From: Gemmatimonadota bacterium
GTDB taxonomy: Bacteria > Gemmatimonadota > Gemmatimonadetes > Longimicrobiales > Longimicrobiaceae
Length of the DNA: 7,593 nucleotides
NCBI GenBank assembly: GCA_019240375.1
Contig: JAFAYN010000164.1
Coordinates: 1-7,593, forward strand
Direction: 5' to 3'
Shown here one piece after another: positions 1-6,736 of the stretch (positions are counted from its first letter, which is position 1; each line of letters begins with the position of its first letter). The notes under the pieces were generated by a model. The model was not told the DNA's origin. It worked only from the letters and a program-made list of their open reading frames with translations, and searched no databases. A program made the translations under genes and the position numbers.

Positions 1-141
1 GAGCTCGTTCCACTCCAGCACCACGGACCCGGAGATCCGGGCGGGCGCGGCGGGCTCCCGCCGGAGCGGGGCGGTGGCGCACCCCGCCAGCAGCGAGGCC
101 GCCAGGGCCGTGAGGAGCATGCGTCGATACGGGGTGATCAT
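1..141 (-). CDS. Lipoprotein, N-terminal fragment (gene runs off the left edge)
   Basis: Only the first 47 codons are in the window. They begin with a classic lipoprotein signal peptide: basic residues (Y5-R6-R7), a hydrophobic stretch (residues 8-19) and a lipobox ending L18-A19-G20-C21, where signal peptidase II would cleave and C21 would be lipidated. The product should therefore be membrane-anchored outside the cytoplasm. The ATG overlaps the stop of the upstream DyP-like gene as ATGA (138-141) and has a strong ribosome site, so it is the last visible gene of the same operon and probably translationally coupled. The mature part seen is a short Pro/Ala/Arg linker followed by residues 36-47 (ISGSVVLEWNEL). 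A V-x-x-W-N pattern soon after the signal peptide is reminiscent of the start of bacterial vanadium-haloperoxidase/PAP2-type proteins, but 12 residues cannot establish this. The lipoprotein call is strong; the function is unknown. Confidence 0.85.
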   Translation of the reverse strand, partial: MITPYRRMLLTALAASLLAGCATAPLRREPAAPARISGSVVLEWNEL

Positions 142-2072
142 CGATCCTCCCGGGTGATGGAGGGGGAGATCTCGACCGGCTCCGCCGTCCCCACCGTCCC
201 CACCGGGAGCGGCTCCGGGACGGGCTTCGGGCGCAGCTCCGGCGGGCCGGAGGGGCGCGGCGCCGGGCGCGGGACCGCGCGGAGCAGCTCGCGGATCCGC
301 GCCCGCGTTTCCTCGCTCCGCTCGCTCCGGTAGGTGATGGAGGCCAGCTCCAGCTCGGTCCGCGCGTCGCGCGGGACGAGGCGGCCCCGCTCCAGGAGGT
401 ACTGCGCCACCTCCACGGTGCGGTCGTAGATCTTCTGCGCCTCCCGGGTGCGCCCCTGCGCGTCGAGGGCGTTCCCCAGTCCGTAGCAGTTCTTGGCGAC
501 CAGGTTGACGCGCGCCACCGCCCGCCGGAAGGCCAGCTCCGCCTCCTCGGCCCTCCCCATGGCCAGGAGCGCCGCGCCCAGGTCGTGGTACGGGTACGAG
601 CGGTAGCTGTTCTCGTAGTAGGCGTAGACCGCCTGCCAGCTGATCTCCGCGCACGCGGGGTAGTCGCCCTCCAGGTAGTGCTGCCAGGCGAGCTGCTCCA
701 GGTACAGGTGGTGTCCGGGGTTCACCGCGCCCCCGCGGGCCAGGACGGCCCGCGCCTCGTCCAGCAGCTCCAGGTCGTGGTAGCACTCCACCTGCACCGC
801 GTACGTCCACATGAACGCCGGGTCCAGCCGCTCCACCTCCTCGAACGCCTCCAGCGCCGCCCGGTAATCGGTCAGGATGAAGTGCTGGAGCCCGTCGAAG
901 AAGCGCTCGAACACCTCGGGGTGGAAGAACTGCTGCCCGGGGTGGCGCGCGAAGGTCCCGTGCGGGAGGAAGTAGGTCGCGGCCTCGGTCCGCTCCACGA
1001 TCCCGGCCGCCAGGAGCGACCCGTGGCGCGGCTTCCCGTCGGCGGCGAGCAAGCTCCGGTACAGGAGGTCGAAGCGGGCCGGGTCGCGCTGGAAGAGCTG
1101 GTACAGGAGCCCCTTGTCCACCGAGCAGTCGCGGTGCACGGTATACGAGTCGCTCCCCCGGCTCACCACCCGCGGCGTGCCGGGCCGCTGCATCGCGGCG
1201 AGGACGCTCCCCGGGGGTAGGGGGACGAGCGGTTCCCCCTCCTCGCGCGTCCGGCCGATCATCCGCTCCTGCTGGCTCAACGTCAGCTCCCGCCACCGGT
1301 CCATCGCCACCCGGAAGTGCAGGTGCGCCAGGTAGGTCCCGTCCACCAGGGCGGGCGGCTGGTCCTCCCCGGTGCACGCCGCCACCTCCCAGGCGGTGGG
1401 CGTGGTCTCGACCGTGGGGTTGTCGAGCCCCGCGGGAAATCCCAGGAGGTTCCGCCCGTCCTCCCGGCGCGCCCCCTCGCGCGAGTCGACCACGCGGAGC
1501 CAGCCGCAGCGCGCGGCGTACCCCAGCACCGTCTGCGTCCCCTCCAGCACCAGCGAGCGGTTGTCCGCCTCCAGCGCCACGTACAGGTCGGTCCCGCCGC
1601 CGGGGAGCGGGTCCTCCCCCGCGAAGTGCCGCGGGACGGCGCGGGCGGGGAAGCCGAAGCGGGGCTTCCGGGTGGCGCGGTCGAAGAAGAAGGAGGCGCC
1701 GAAGCCGACGAACGCGGTGGCGCCCAGGTCGAGCGCGTCCCTTTCCCACGAGGGGCGGTAGCGCGCCCGGTCGATCCCCTTCAGGAAGAGGGTGATCCGC
1801 TCCCCCATCTCCTCCAGCCCCGTCCGCACCCGCTCCCGGTCGTCGGTGGTCACGTCCAGCCGCACCACGTAGCGGTGGGCGGCGACGTGCTTGGCGAGCG
1901 CCGATCCGTTCCAGGCGTCGAGCGTCTGCTTGACCTCCACGTCGCCCAGCGGGGTCTTCGGATACGCCGGGTCGGCGAGCTGCGTGTCCGGGGCCTCGTC
2001 CAGCCCGAAGAACCCCTCCAGGAAGGAGCGGATCCGGGTCCCGGGGTCTTCCGTCTGCGTCGTGTCGCTCAT
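138..2072 (-). CDS. Degenerate DyP-type peroxidase-like protein with C-terminal TPR repeats
   Basis: 644 residues. Residues about 60-395 follow the DyP peroxidase fold and align along their length with the other DyP gene here (3672-5540), for example GRNxLGF, DNPT (218-220 region), the G-T-Y-L strand near 245-248, the W260 to MIGR (271-274) helix and GLLYQLFQRDP (321-331). Two key heme-pocket residues are missing. The GFxDG motif reads G-F-P-A-G (211-215), so the catalytic Asp is Ala214. The proximal heme His in the SH motif is Val290. One Arg of the distal RR pair remains (R305, with S304). Residues about 394-560 form roughly five TPR units (GNALDAQGR at 533-541), and 599-624 is a Pro-rich tail. 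No Tat or Sec signal is visible, so it is probably cytoplasmic. The ATG at 2072 has GAGGAG six bases upstream and lies 10 bases after the small upstream gene. It probably cannot work as a normal peroxidase; a scaffold, regulatory or heterodimer role is inferred. Confidence 0.9.
   Translation of the reverse strand: MSDTTQTEDPGTRIRSFLEGFFGLDEAPDTQLADPAYPKTPLGDVEVKQTLDAWNGSALAKHVAAHRYVVRLDVTTDDRERVRTGLEEMGERITLFLKGIDRARYRPSWERDALDLGATAFVGFGASFFFDRATRKPRFGFPARAVPRHFAGEDPLPGGGTDLYVALEADNRSLVLEGTQTVLGYAARCGWLRVVDSREGARREDGRNLLGFPAGLDNPTVETTPTAWEVAACTGEDQPPALVDGTYLAHLHFRVAMDRWRELTLSQQERMIGRTREEGEPLVPLPPGSVLAAMQRPGTPRVVSRGSDSYTVHRDCSVDKGLLYQLFQRDPARFDLLYRSLLAADGKPRHGSLLAAGIVERTEAATYFLPHGTFARHPGQQFFHPEVFERFFDGLQHFILTDYRAALEAFEEVERLDPAFMWTYAVQVECYHDLELLDEARAVLARGGAVNPGHHLYLEQLAWQHYLEGDYPACAEISWQAVYAYYENSYRSYPYHDLGAALLAMGRAEEAELAFRRAVARVNLVAKNCYGLGNALDAQGRTREAQKIYDRTVEVAQYLLERGRLVPRDARTELELASITYRSERSEETRARIRELLRAVPRPAPRPSGPPELRPKPVPEPLPVGTVGTAEPVEISPSITREDR
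145..151 (-). promoter_or_regulatory. Ribosome binding site of the lipoprotein gene
   Basis: On the minus strand this reads GGGAGGA, three bases before the ATG at 141. It lies inside the last codons of the DyP-like gene and supports the reading that the short left-edge frame is a real, translationally coupled gene. Confidence 0.7.
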
Positions 2073-2082
2073 GTGCGGCTCC

Positions 2083-2403
2083 TCATCCCGTGCCCGACTG
2101 GAACGCCACGTCGAACTCCATCGGCTCCAGCTCCGTTTCCGGCACCCCGGTGAGCCGGAGGAACTCGGCGAACAAAACCTCCAGCGTGCTGCTGGCGCCC
2201 AGCTTCCGCTCCACCTCCTCGTAGTGGCGCCGGTCGTCGTAGAAGGTCAGCTCGGTCCACGGCTCCCCCTCCGCCCGGGGGCGGAGGAGGAGGTACCTCC
2301 GGCACCCCGCCTCCCCGTACAGCCGGGCCACGCGCTGCTGCAGCTCCACGAGGGCCGAGGCGGAGGACGGGGGGACCGGGTAGCGGTAGCCGATCGCGTA
2401 CAT
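2083..2403 (-). CDS. Small protein, probable dimeric alpha/beta-barrel (ABM/NIPSNAP-like) domain
   Basis: 106 residues, one compact domain. The predicted order is strand (2-9), helix (15-32), strand (36-42), strand (49-56), helices (57-68 and 73-84), strand (93-101). That is the ferredoxin-like beta-alpha-beta-beta-alpha-beta pattern of antibiotic-biosynthesis-monooxygenase-type and NIPSNAP-type proteins, which usually pair into an eight-stranded barrel. The segment W49-T-E-L-T-F-Y-D-D, followed by a helix starting near R58-R-H-Y-E-E, is typical of this group. I see no diagnostic catalytic residue, so the fold assignment is inference and the reaction, if any, is unknown. It sits 9 bases after the HEAT-like gene and 10 bases before the degenerate DyP gene, in the same operon. 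The start at 2403 has a modest GAGGGG five bases upstream. DyP peroxidases use a related ferredoxin-like fold, so a structural partner or small tailoring enzyme is possible. Confidence 0.85.
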   Translation of the reverse strand: MYAIGYRYPVPPSSASALVELQQRVARLYGEAGCRRYLLLRPRAEGEPWTELTFYDDRRHYEEVERKLGASSTLEVLFAEFLRLTGVPETELEPMEFDVAFQSGTG

Positions 2404-2412
2404 GCGCGCCCC

Positions 2413-3654
2413 TCACGCGAACGGGTCGGGGGCGAAGGAGCCGTCGGCGCGGTAGTCCAGCCGTCCGTCCGGCGTCCCGTGGCAGGGGACGGTGTTGACG
2501 TCCAGCACCCCGTCGCCGTCCTGGTCCCCCAGCTTGCCGCGGAAGGTGCCGCACAGGTAGGTGTTGACCAGCCCTGCGGTGGCCTCGTGCAGCGGGTTGA
2601 CCAGCTGCACGGTCCCGGGGAGCACCGTCCCGCTCCGTGCGTAGCTCTGCACGCTGGTGTGCCCCCAGCCGAAGAACTGGCCGCTAACGGTGCGCACCAC
2701 CCGCCCGTTGAGGAGCTTGATCCCGCGCGGGTCGGTGATGGGGAGGCCGACCAGGCTCTTCCGGGCCGGGCTGAAGATCTCGCGCGAGGAGGACCCCACC
2801 CCGGGGAGGGAGGTGAGGGTGAAGGAGTTGATCGCCACCCCCGAGGTTTCCGCCGCCCGGTTCAGGATGATCGGCACCCCTTCGATCACCCCCTCCGAGT
2901 CGTCCTCCACCCTCCCGCTCCGGTAGATCCTGCGGGTGGTGAAGCACTCGTACCGGTGCTGGGTGTGCTCGTCCGAGGTGCGCCAGGAGATCCCGGAGAA
3001 GGGGAAGATCTCGTAGTGGTCGGTCCCGTCCGGGTGGTATCCCTCCAGCAGCTTCTCGATGGTGAGGTCCTTCATGAAGGTGTCCTGGTTGGTGCACGCC
3101 AGGACGCGCCCCATGATGCGCTCGAACCAGAGGGGGGAGAGCGTCGCCCGCACCGGCCCCAGCCCGGGGAGGTTCACCAGCGCGAACCCGGCGATCTGGA
3201 GCGGGAGCGTCTGGTCGAACGGGCCGTCCGGCGTGTAGACGGCGTGCGTGTACTCCGTTTCCAGCTCTGCCCCCGCGGCGTCGCGCAGGAAGACCCGGGC
3301 CCAGTCCCTCACCTCGCGGTCGTCGTCCGCGAGCGCGGCCTCCATCATGGGGACCGCCGCCTCCTGCCCCACCTTGAGCCCCAGCCAGAGCAGGTTCCAG
3401 CGGACGGAGGGCCGCTCCTCGAAGCGGAGGGCGTCGTCCAGGAAGGGGAGCGCCTCCGCCTTCCTCCGGTACCCGTACTCCCAGAGCGCCCGTTCCCGCT
3501 CCACCGGGTCGGGGTGCGAGCGGGCCACCTCGCGCAGCTCGGCGTCGGAGCGGGAGTCGAAGCTGGGGACGGAGGAGAGCCGGCTGGTGAAGCCCAGGTT
3601 CTCGGAAAGGTCGAGGTTCTCCTGGGTACGGATGTCGGTTTCGAACGTGAACAT
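2413..3654 (-). CDS. HEAT-like repeat protein with unknown central domain and calcium-loop-like C-terminus
   Basis: 413 residues, not recognised as a characterised protein. Residues about 35-126 are helical and repeat-like (A-E-L-R-E-V-A, then ERERALWEYGYR, A-L-P-F-L-D-D-A-L, PSVRWNLLWLGL, AAVPMMEAALADDDREVRDWA), resembling two to three HEAT/PBS-lyase-type repeats used for protein contacts. Residues about 150-370 are an unrecognised, probably strand-rich region with many aromatic, Gly, Ser and Thr residues. Near the end, D377-Q-D379-G-D381-G-V-L-D385 matches the DxDxDGxxD calcium loop of EF-hand, dockerin and thrombospondin-3-type repeats; a second acidic patch follows (D396-D400). No signal peptide is seen. 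The start is set at 3654 because the ATG has a perfect GGAGGAGG four bases upstream; the open frame continues to about 5190 only as read-through antisense to nothing supported. It lies 17 bases after the intact DyP gene and 9 bases before the small barrel gene, which suggests a partner of the peroxidases. Confidence 0.88.
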   Translation of the reverse strand: MFTFETDIRTQENLDLSENLGFTSRLSSVPSFDSRSDAELREVARSHPDPVERERALWEYGYRRKAEALPFLDDALRFEERPSVRWNLLWLGLKVGQEAAVPMMEAALADDDREVRDWARVFLRDAAGAELETEYTHAVYTPDGPFDQTLPLQIAGFALVNLPGLGPVRATLSPLWFERIMGRVLACTNQDTFMKDLTIEKLLEGYHPDGTDHYEIFPFSGISWRTSDEHTQHRYECFTTRRIYRSGRVEDDSEGVIEGVPIILNRAAETSGVAINSFTLTSLPGVGSSSREIFSPARKSLVGLPITDPRGIKLLNGRVVRTVSGQFFGWGHTSVQSYARSGTVLPGTVQLVNPLHEATAGLVNTYLCGTFRGKLGDQDGDGVLDVNTVPCHGTPDGRLDYRADGSFAPDPFA

Positions 3655-3658
3655 GGAC

Positions 3659-3666
3659 CCTCCTCC
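3659..3666 (-). promoter_or_regulatory. Ribosome binding site deciding the start of the HEAT-like gene
   Basis: Minus-strand GGAGGAGG, four bases before the ATG at 3654, is the strongest ribosome site in the window. It falls in the 17-base gap after the DyP stop codon and rules out longer N-terminal extensions of the HEAT-like frame. Confidence 0.75.
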
Positions 3667-3671
3667 GGGGT

Positions 3672-5540
3672 TCAGGACGCGCCCGGGCCCTGCGGGGCCG
3701 GACCGTAGGTGTTGGGCGAGGCCGACACGAGCCGGCGCACGGCTTCGAAGACGCTCCGGCTGCGGGGGGACCGGTACCGGACGTAGCGCATGTGGAAGAG
3801 GTTGCGCCGGTCGCGGGCCGAGACCTGCCCGTAGCGCAGCCGGTACTCCACCACCTCCAGGGTGCGGGCGTAGATCTTCTCCGCCTCGGCGTCGCGCCCC
3901 TGGGCGTCCAGCGAGTTCCCCAGGCTGTAGCAGATCAGCGGCTCGACGTTGACGCGGATCGCCGAGCGCCGCAGCGCCGCCTCCGCCTCGGCGAAGCGGC
4001 CCAGCTCGATCAGTGAGGCCCCGAGGGTGTGGTAGGGGAAGGCCCGGAAGGAGTCGACGTAGCTGGCTTCGATCGCGCGGCGGGCGAACTGCGTGGCGCG
4101 CGGGTAGTCGCCGTGCAGGTAGCACGCCCAGGCCTTGACGTTGAGCCCCAGGAAGTGGTCCGGGTCCAGCGCGAGCGCCTGGTCGGCCCGCGCCTCCGTT
4201 TCCTCGATCAGCCCCTCGTCGGGCGCCAGGTCGCTGATGTTGGTGTAGGCGGGGAGGAAGTGCGGGTGGTCCCGGACGATCCCGCGGTAGGTGGCGAGCG
4301 CCTCGGTGAAGGCGCCGCCGCGGGCCTGCGCTCCCCCCTGGTACAGGCGCGCGAAGGCGTCCGGCTCGAAGAACACGTGCCCCGCGTACCCCCAGCCGAT
4401 GTAGTCGGGGACGAAGTACAGGTCGGCGGTGGAGGGACGCACCATCCCGCCGGTCAGGAGCCGGTCCGGCGGTCCCCTGTCCGTCCCGTACAGGAAGTGG
4501 TCGTACAGGGTGACGAACTGCTCGGGGCTCCGCTGGAAGGAGATGAAGAGGAGGCCCGTGTCCAGCGACTGATCGTCGCGGATCTCGGCGTAGTTCACCC
4601 CTCGCCGGAGGATGTGGGGTGCGTTGGGGAGGACCGCCTTCCCCACGTGCGATCCCCGGGCCATCGGGACCCGGTCGGCCCCGCTCTCCTTGTGGATCCC
4701 GACGATCTCCTCCTGCTCGTCCGCGGCCGCGGCCCACCGCTCCAGGTCGAACGAGTACCTGCGGTGCACCATGTAGCTCCCCGACTCTAGCGCGGGGGCC
4801 TCGTCGGGGGGGCGGACCATGGTGACGTCGTACAGGCTGGGCGTGGAGTCCAGCGTGGGGTTGCGGACCCCGTCGTAGAACCCCAGGTGGTTGCGCCCGT
4901 CGCCGCGCGTCACCCCCTGCACCACGTCCACCAAATCCAGCCACTCGGTGCGGCGGACGTACTCCACCACGTGGTCGTACCCGCTCATGGCCAGGGTGTA
5001 GCTCTGCGATTCGAAGGCGATGACCAGGTCGGCCTGCGTACTCACCGGGTCGACCCCGAAGCGGTCGTCCCCCTCCAGCCGCAGGAAGTCGAGCTGCTTC
5101 GGGACCAGCGGGAAGGGGAAGCGGGGCTCCCCCGTCTCCCGGTCGCGGAAGAAGGTCGGCCCGAAGCCGATCACGGCCCCCGTGTTCCACCCGCGGTGGT
5201 CGTCCGGGTCGCGGCTGGAGTGGCGCTTCCGGTCCATCCCGGCCAGGAAGTCCTCCACCACCACGGTCAGCTCGCGCAGCCCGGTCTGCAGCCGCTCCAT
5301 GCTGGGGGTGGTCACGTTGGCGCGGACCACCACCATGTGGTCGGGAATCGGCCGGGCGATGGTGTCCCCGTTGAGGGTGCGGAGGGGGTAGGTGACCTCC
5401 AGCGGTCCGTCCTCGCCGCGGGTGCGGTACGCCGGGTCCGTGGGGTAGGCGGCGGGCTCCAGGTCCCCTTCCACCAGCCCCGCCAGGAACGCTTCCACCG
5501 CCTCTTCCAGCCCGGGCGTGCTCCAGGGGGGGAGGCTCAT
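3672..5540 (-). CDS. DyP-type heme peroxidase with C-terminal TPR repeats (active-site residues intact)
   Basis: 622 residues. Residues about 60-395 are a DyP-type peroxidase domain, a family that uses heme and hydrogen peroxide to oxidise bulky aromatic or other organic substrates. The canonical motif reads G220-F-Y-D-G-V-R-N-P228 with catalytic Asp223. The proximal heme ligand is His298 in G-S-H-V, and the distal Arg pair is R312-R313 followed by G-V-N-Y. GLLFISFQRSPEQF (329-342) is also a DyP signature. The catalytic part is long, as in the larger class C/D enzymes. Residues about 403-567 add roughly five TPR units (GNSLDAQGR at 541-549), an unusual fusion for this family. No Tat signal or encapsulin-type targeting tail is seen, so it is likely cytoplasmic. 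The ATG at 5540 overlaps the propeller gene stop as ATGA and has AGGGAG upstream, indicating coupled translation. The physiological substrate is unknown; position behind a PKS suggests a role in polyketide oxidation or protection. Confidence 0.93.
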   Translation of the reverse strand: MSLPPWSTPGLEEAVEAFLAGLVEGDLEPAAYPTDPAYRTRGEDGPLEVTYPLRTLNGDTIARPIPDHMVVVRANVTTPSMERLQTGLRELTVVVEDFLAGMDRKRHSSRDPDDHRGWNTGAVIGFGPTFFRDRETGEPRFPFPLVPKQLDFLRLEGDDRFGVDPVSTQADLVIAFESQSYTLAMSGYDHVVEYVRRTEWLDLVDVVQGVTRGDGRNHLGFYDGVRNPTLDSTPSLYDVTMVRPPDEAPALESGSYMVHRRYSFDLERWAAAADEQEEIVGIHKESGADRVPMARGSHVGKAVLPNAPHILRRGVNYAEIRDDQSLDTGLLFISFQRSPEQFVTLYDHFLYGTDRGPPDRLLTGGMVRPSTADLYFVPDYIGWGYAGHVFFEPDAFARLYQGGAQARGGAFTEALATYRGIVRDHPHFLPAYTNISDLAPDEGLIEETEARADQALALDPDHFLGLNVKAWACYLHGDYPRATQFARRAIEASYVDSFRAFPYHTLGASLIELGRFAEAEAALRRSAIRVNVEPLICYSLGNSLDAQGRDAEAEKIYARTLEVVEYRLRYGQVSARDRRNLFHMRYVRYRSPRSRSVFEAVRRLVSASPNTYGPAPQGPGAS

Positions 5541-6700
5541 GGCTGCTCCCTGAGGTCGAGCGGGACCACGGACACGCTCTCGAGCCCCTCGAAGGAGGAG
5601 GAGACGCCCTCGTAGGGCCCCATCAGCCGCGACATGTCGATGGTGTGCACCACCCGCCCCTCGCAGAGGTCGTAGGCCAGGAGCTCCTTCCGGTACGTCT
5701 CGCCCACCCAGAGGATGCTCCCCGAGAGCCCCACGTGCGTGGAGTAGAAGCGGGGCTCCTCGCGCGAGGCGGAGAGCAGCGTCTCCACCTTCCCCGACGC
5801 CTTGTGGACGCGCAGCACGGCGCCGCTCTCCATCACCGGCCAGTCGCCCTTGACGGCGATGACGTAGTCGGGGTCGTCGGCGGGGTGGATCCCCACCACC
5901 GAGCCGGCCGCCGGGCTCTGCCGCGGGACCACCACTGTCTGCCGGCCGTCGGGGTCGATGCGCAGGACCTCGCCGTCGTCCTTTTCCAGCACTCCGCCCC
6001 GGTGCGGGTAGTGGTAGTGCATGTGCGAGTTGGCCACCCAGAGCACCCCGTCCGGGTCCATAATGGTGCTCACCGGCTCCACCAGGAGCCCACCGCGCGC
6101 CACGGTGCGCAGCTCGCCGGTGACCCGGTCGACGGTGTAGACCGCCCCCGTGTCCCCGAACCCGGCGAAGTCGCTCACCAGGAGACGGGCGTCGTCCAGC
6201 AGCGACATCCCGCAGGGGTCCACCAGCTCGTCGCCGACGGCGAGCGCCTCCACCTCTCCCAGGTGCAGGTTCACGCGGACCACCACGCCCGCCATCCCGA
6301 AGACGGCGTCGCGCGTGGGCGAGGTGGGGCTCCGGACGCCCGACAGGGTGCAGTAGATGCGCCCCTCGCGGTCGGCGAGGACGCGCCAGAGGAAGGGGTT
6401 CTGCTCGTGCCCCAGGGTGAAGAGGTAGGTGATGGTCCCGGAGTCCGGGTCCACCTGGTACACGGCGTTCCTCGCCAGGTACACCACCAGCAGGTGCCCC
6501 GGCCTGAGGCGGGCCGCCTGGTTGAACATCCCCACCACCCCGGCGCTGTTGGGCGCGATCTCGGGCCACCCCGCGCCGTACGGGCCGGCGAGCGCTCCTC
6601 CGCCCACCCGCGCACCCACCTGCAGACCGCCTCCCCCCTCGCCGCCGTCCAGGAGACGGCGGACCCGCTGCCCCAGCGTGTACCACTCGTCGTACGCCAT
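5537..6700 (-). CDS. Beta-propeller protein (NHL/SMP-30-like) with a histidine cluster
   Basis: 387 residues. After a helical, Gly-rich N-terminus (1-45), the protein repeats short blade-like units that end in strand pairs: V80-Y-Q-V-D-P-D-S-G, L108-A-D-R-E-G-R-I-Y, V188-Y-T-V-D-R-V-T-G-E, I213-M-D-P-D-G-V-L-W-V-A-N, V245-L-R-I-D-P-D-G, V295-L-R-V-H-K-A-S-G-K and I329-L-W-V-G-E. This periodic (I/V)DPxxG and DGxLWVA pattern is typical of six- or seven-bladed NHL, SMP-30/gluconolactonase and Vgb-like propellers, which serve as binding platforms or hydrolases. Residues 224-233 read N-S-H-M-H-Y-H-Y-P-H, four His on alternating or near-alternating positions, which could bind a metal. No signal peptide is visible. 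The start at 6700 is preferred because it has a purine-rich ribosome site, whereas the ATG at 6736 (12 codons longer) has none. It overlaps the downstream DyP gene by 4 bases. The exact reaction or ligand is unknown. Confidence 0.88.
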   Translation of the reverse strand: MAYDEWYTLGQRVRRLLDGGEGGGGLQVGARVGGGALAGPYGAGWPEIAPNSAGVVGMFNQAARLRPGHLLVVYLARNAVYQVDPDSGTITYLFTLGHEQNPFLWRVLADREGRIYCTLSGVRSPTSPTRDAVFGMAGVVVRVNLHLGEVEALAVGDELVDPCGMSLLDDARLLVSDFAGFGDTGAVYTVDRVTGELRTVARGGLLVEPVSTIMDPDGVLWVANSHMHYHYPHRGGVLEKDDGEVLRIDPDGRQTVVVPRQSPAAGSVVGIHPADDPDYVIAVKGDWPVMESGAVLRVHKASGKVETLLSASREEPRFYSTHVGLSGSILWVGETYRKELLAYDLCEGRVVHTIDMSRLMGPYEGVSSSFEGLESVSVVPLDLREQP

Positions 6701-6708
6701 GGCTCGCT

Positions 6709-6717
6709 CTCCCTCCC
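6709..6717 (-). promoter_or_regulatory. Ribosome binding site deciding the start of the propeller gene
   Basis: Minus-strand GGGAGGGAG lies eight bases before the ATG at 6700. The alternative in-frame ATG at 6736 is preceded only by a GC hairpin and no Shine-Dalgarno-like sequence, so the shorter form is chosen. Confidence 0.6.
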
Positions 6718-6736
6718 GTGTCGTGGTGAAAGCCAT

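Noticed and set aside
1891..3708. Long plus-strand open frame of about 605 codons
   Set aside because: It lies antisense to three well-supported minus-strand genes; its translation is low-complexity Val/Arg/Gly/Pro/Glu with no recognisable domain, typical of GC-rich shadow frames.
3672..3760. Encapsulin cargo tail on the DyP peroxidase
   Set aside because: DyP peroxidases are frequent encapsulin cargo, but the C-terminus here lacks a recognisable hydrophobic targeting peptide, ends in a Gly/Pro-rich stretch after TPRs, and no encapsulin gene is in the window.
3655..5190. N-terminal extension of the HEAT-like gene to a start near 5190
   Set aside because: The extension overlaps most of the DyP gene in another frame and reads as low-complexity Arg/Gly/Pro; the ATG at 3654 has a perfect ribosome site.
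5460..5540. Tat signal peptide on the DyP protein
   Set aside because: The N-terminus has no twin-arginine motif or hydrophobic segment; neither DyP-like protein appears exported.
5541..6686. N-terminal extension of the intact DyP gene to a start near 6686
   Set aside because: It runs through the propeller gene in another frame as Gly/Arg-rich sequence; the ATG at 5540 gives a normal DyP start and an ATGA junction.
6701..6736. Start of the propeller gene at the upstream ATG (6736)
   Set aside because: No ribosome site precedes it, a GC hairpin abuts it, and the ATG at 6700 has GGGAGGGAG at suitable spacing.
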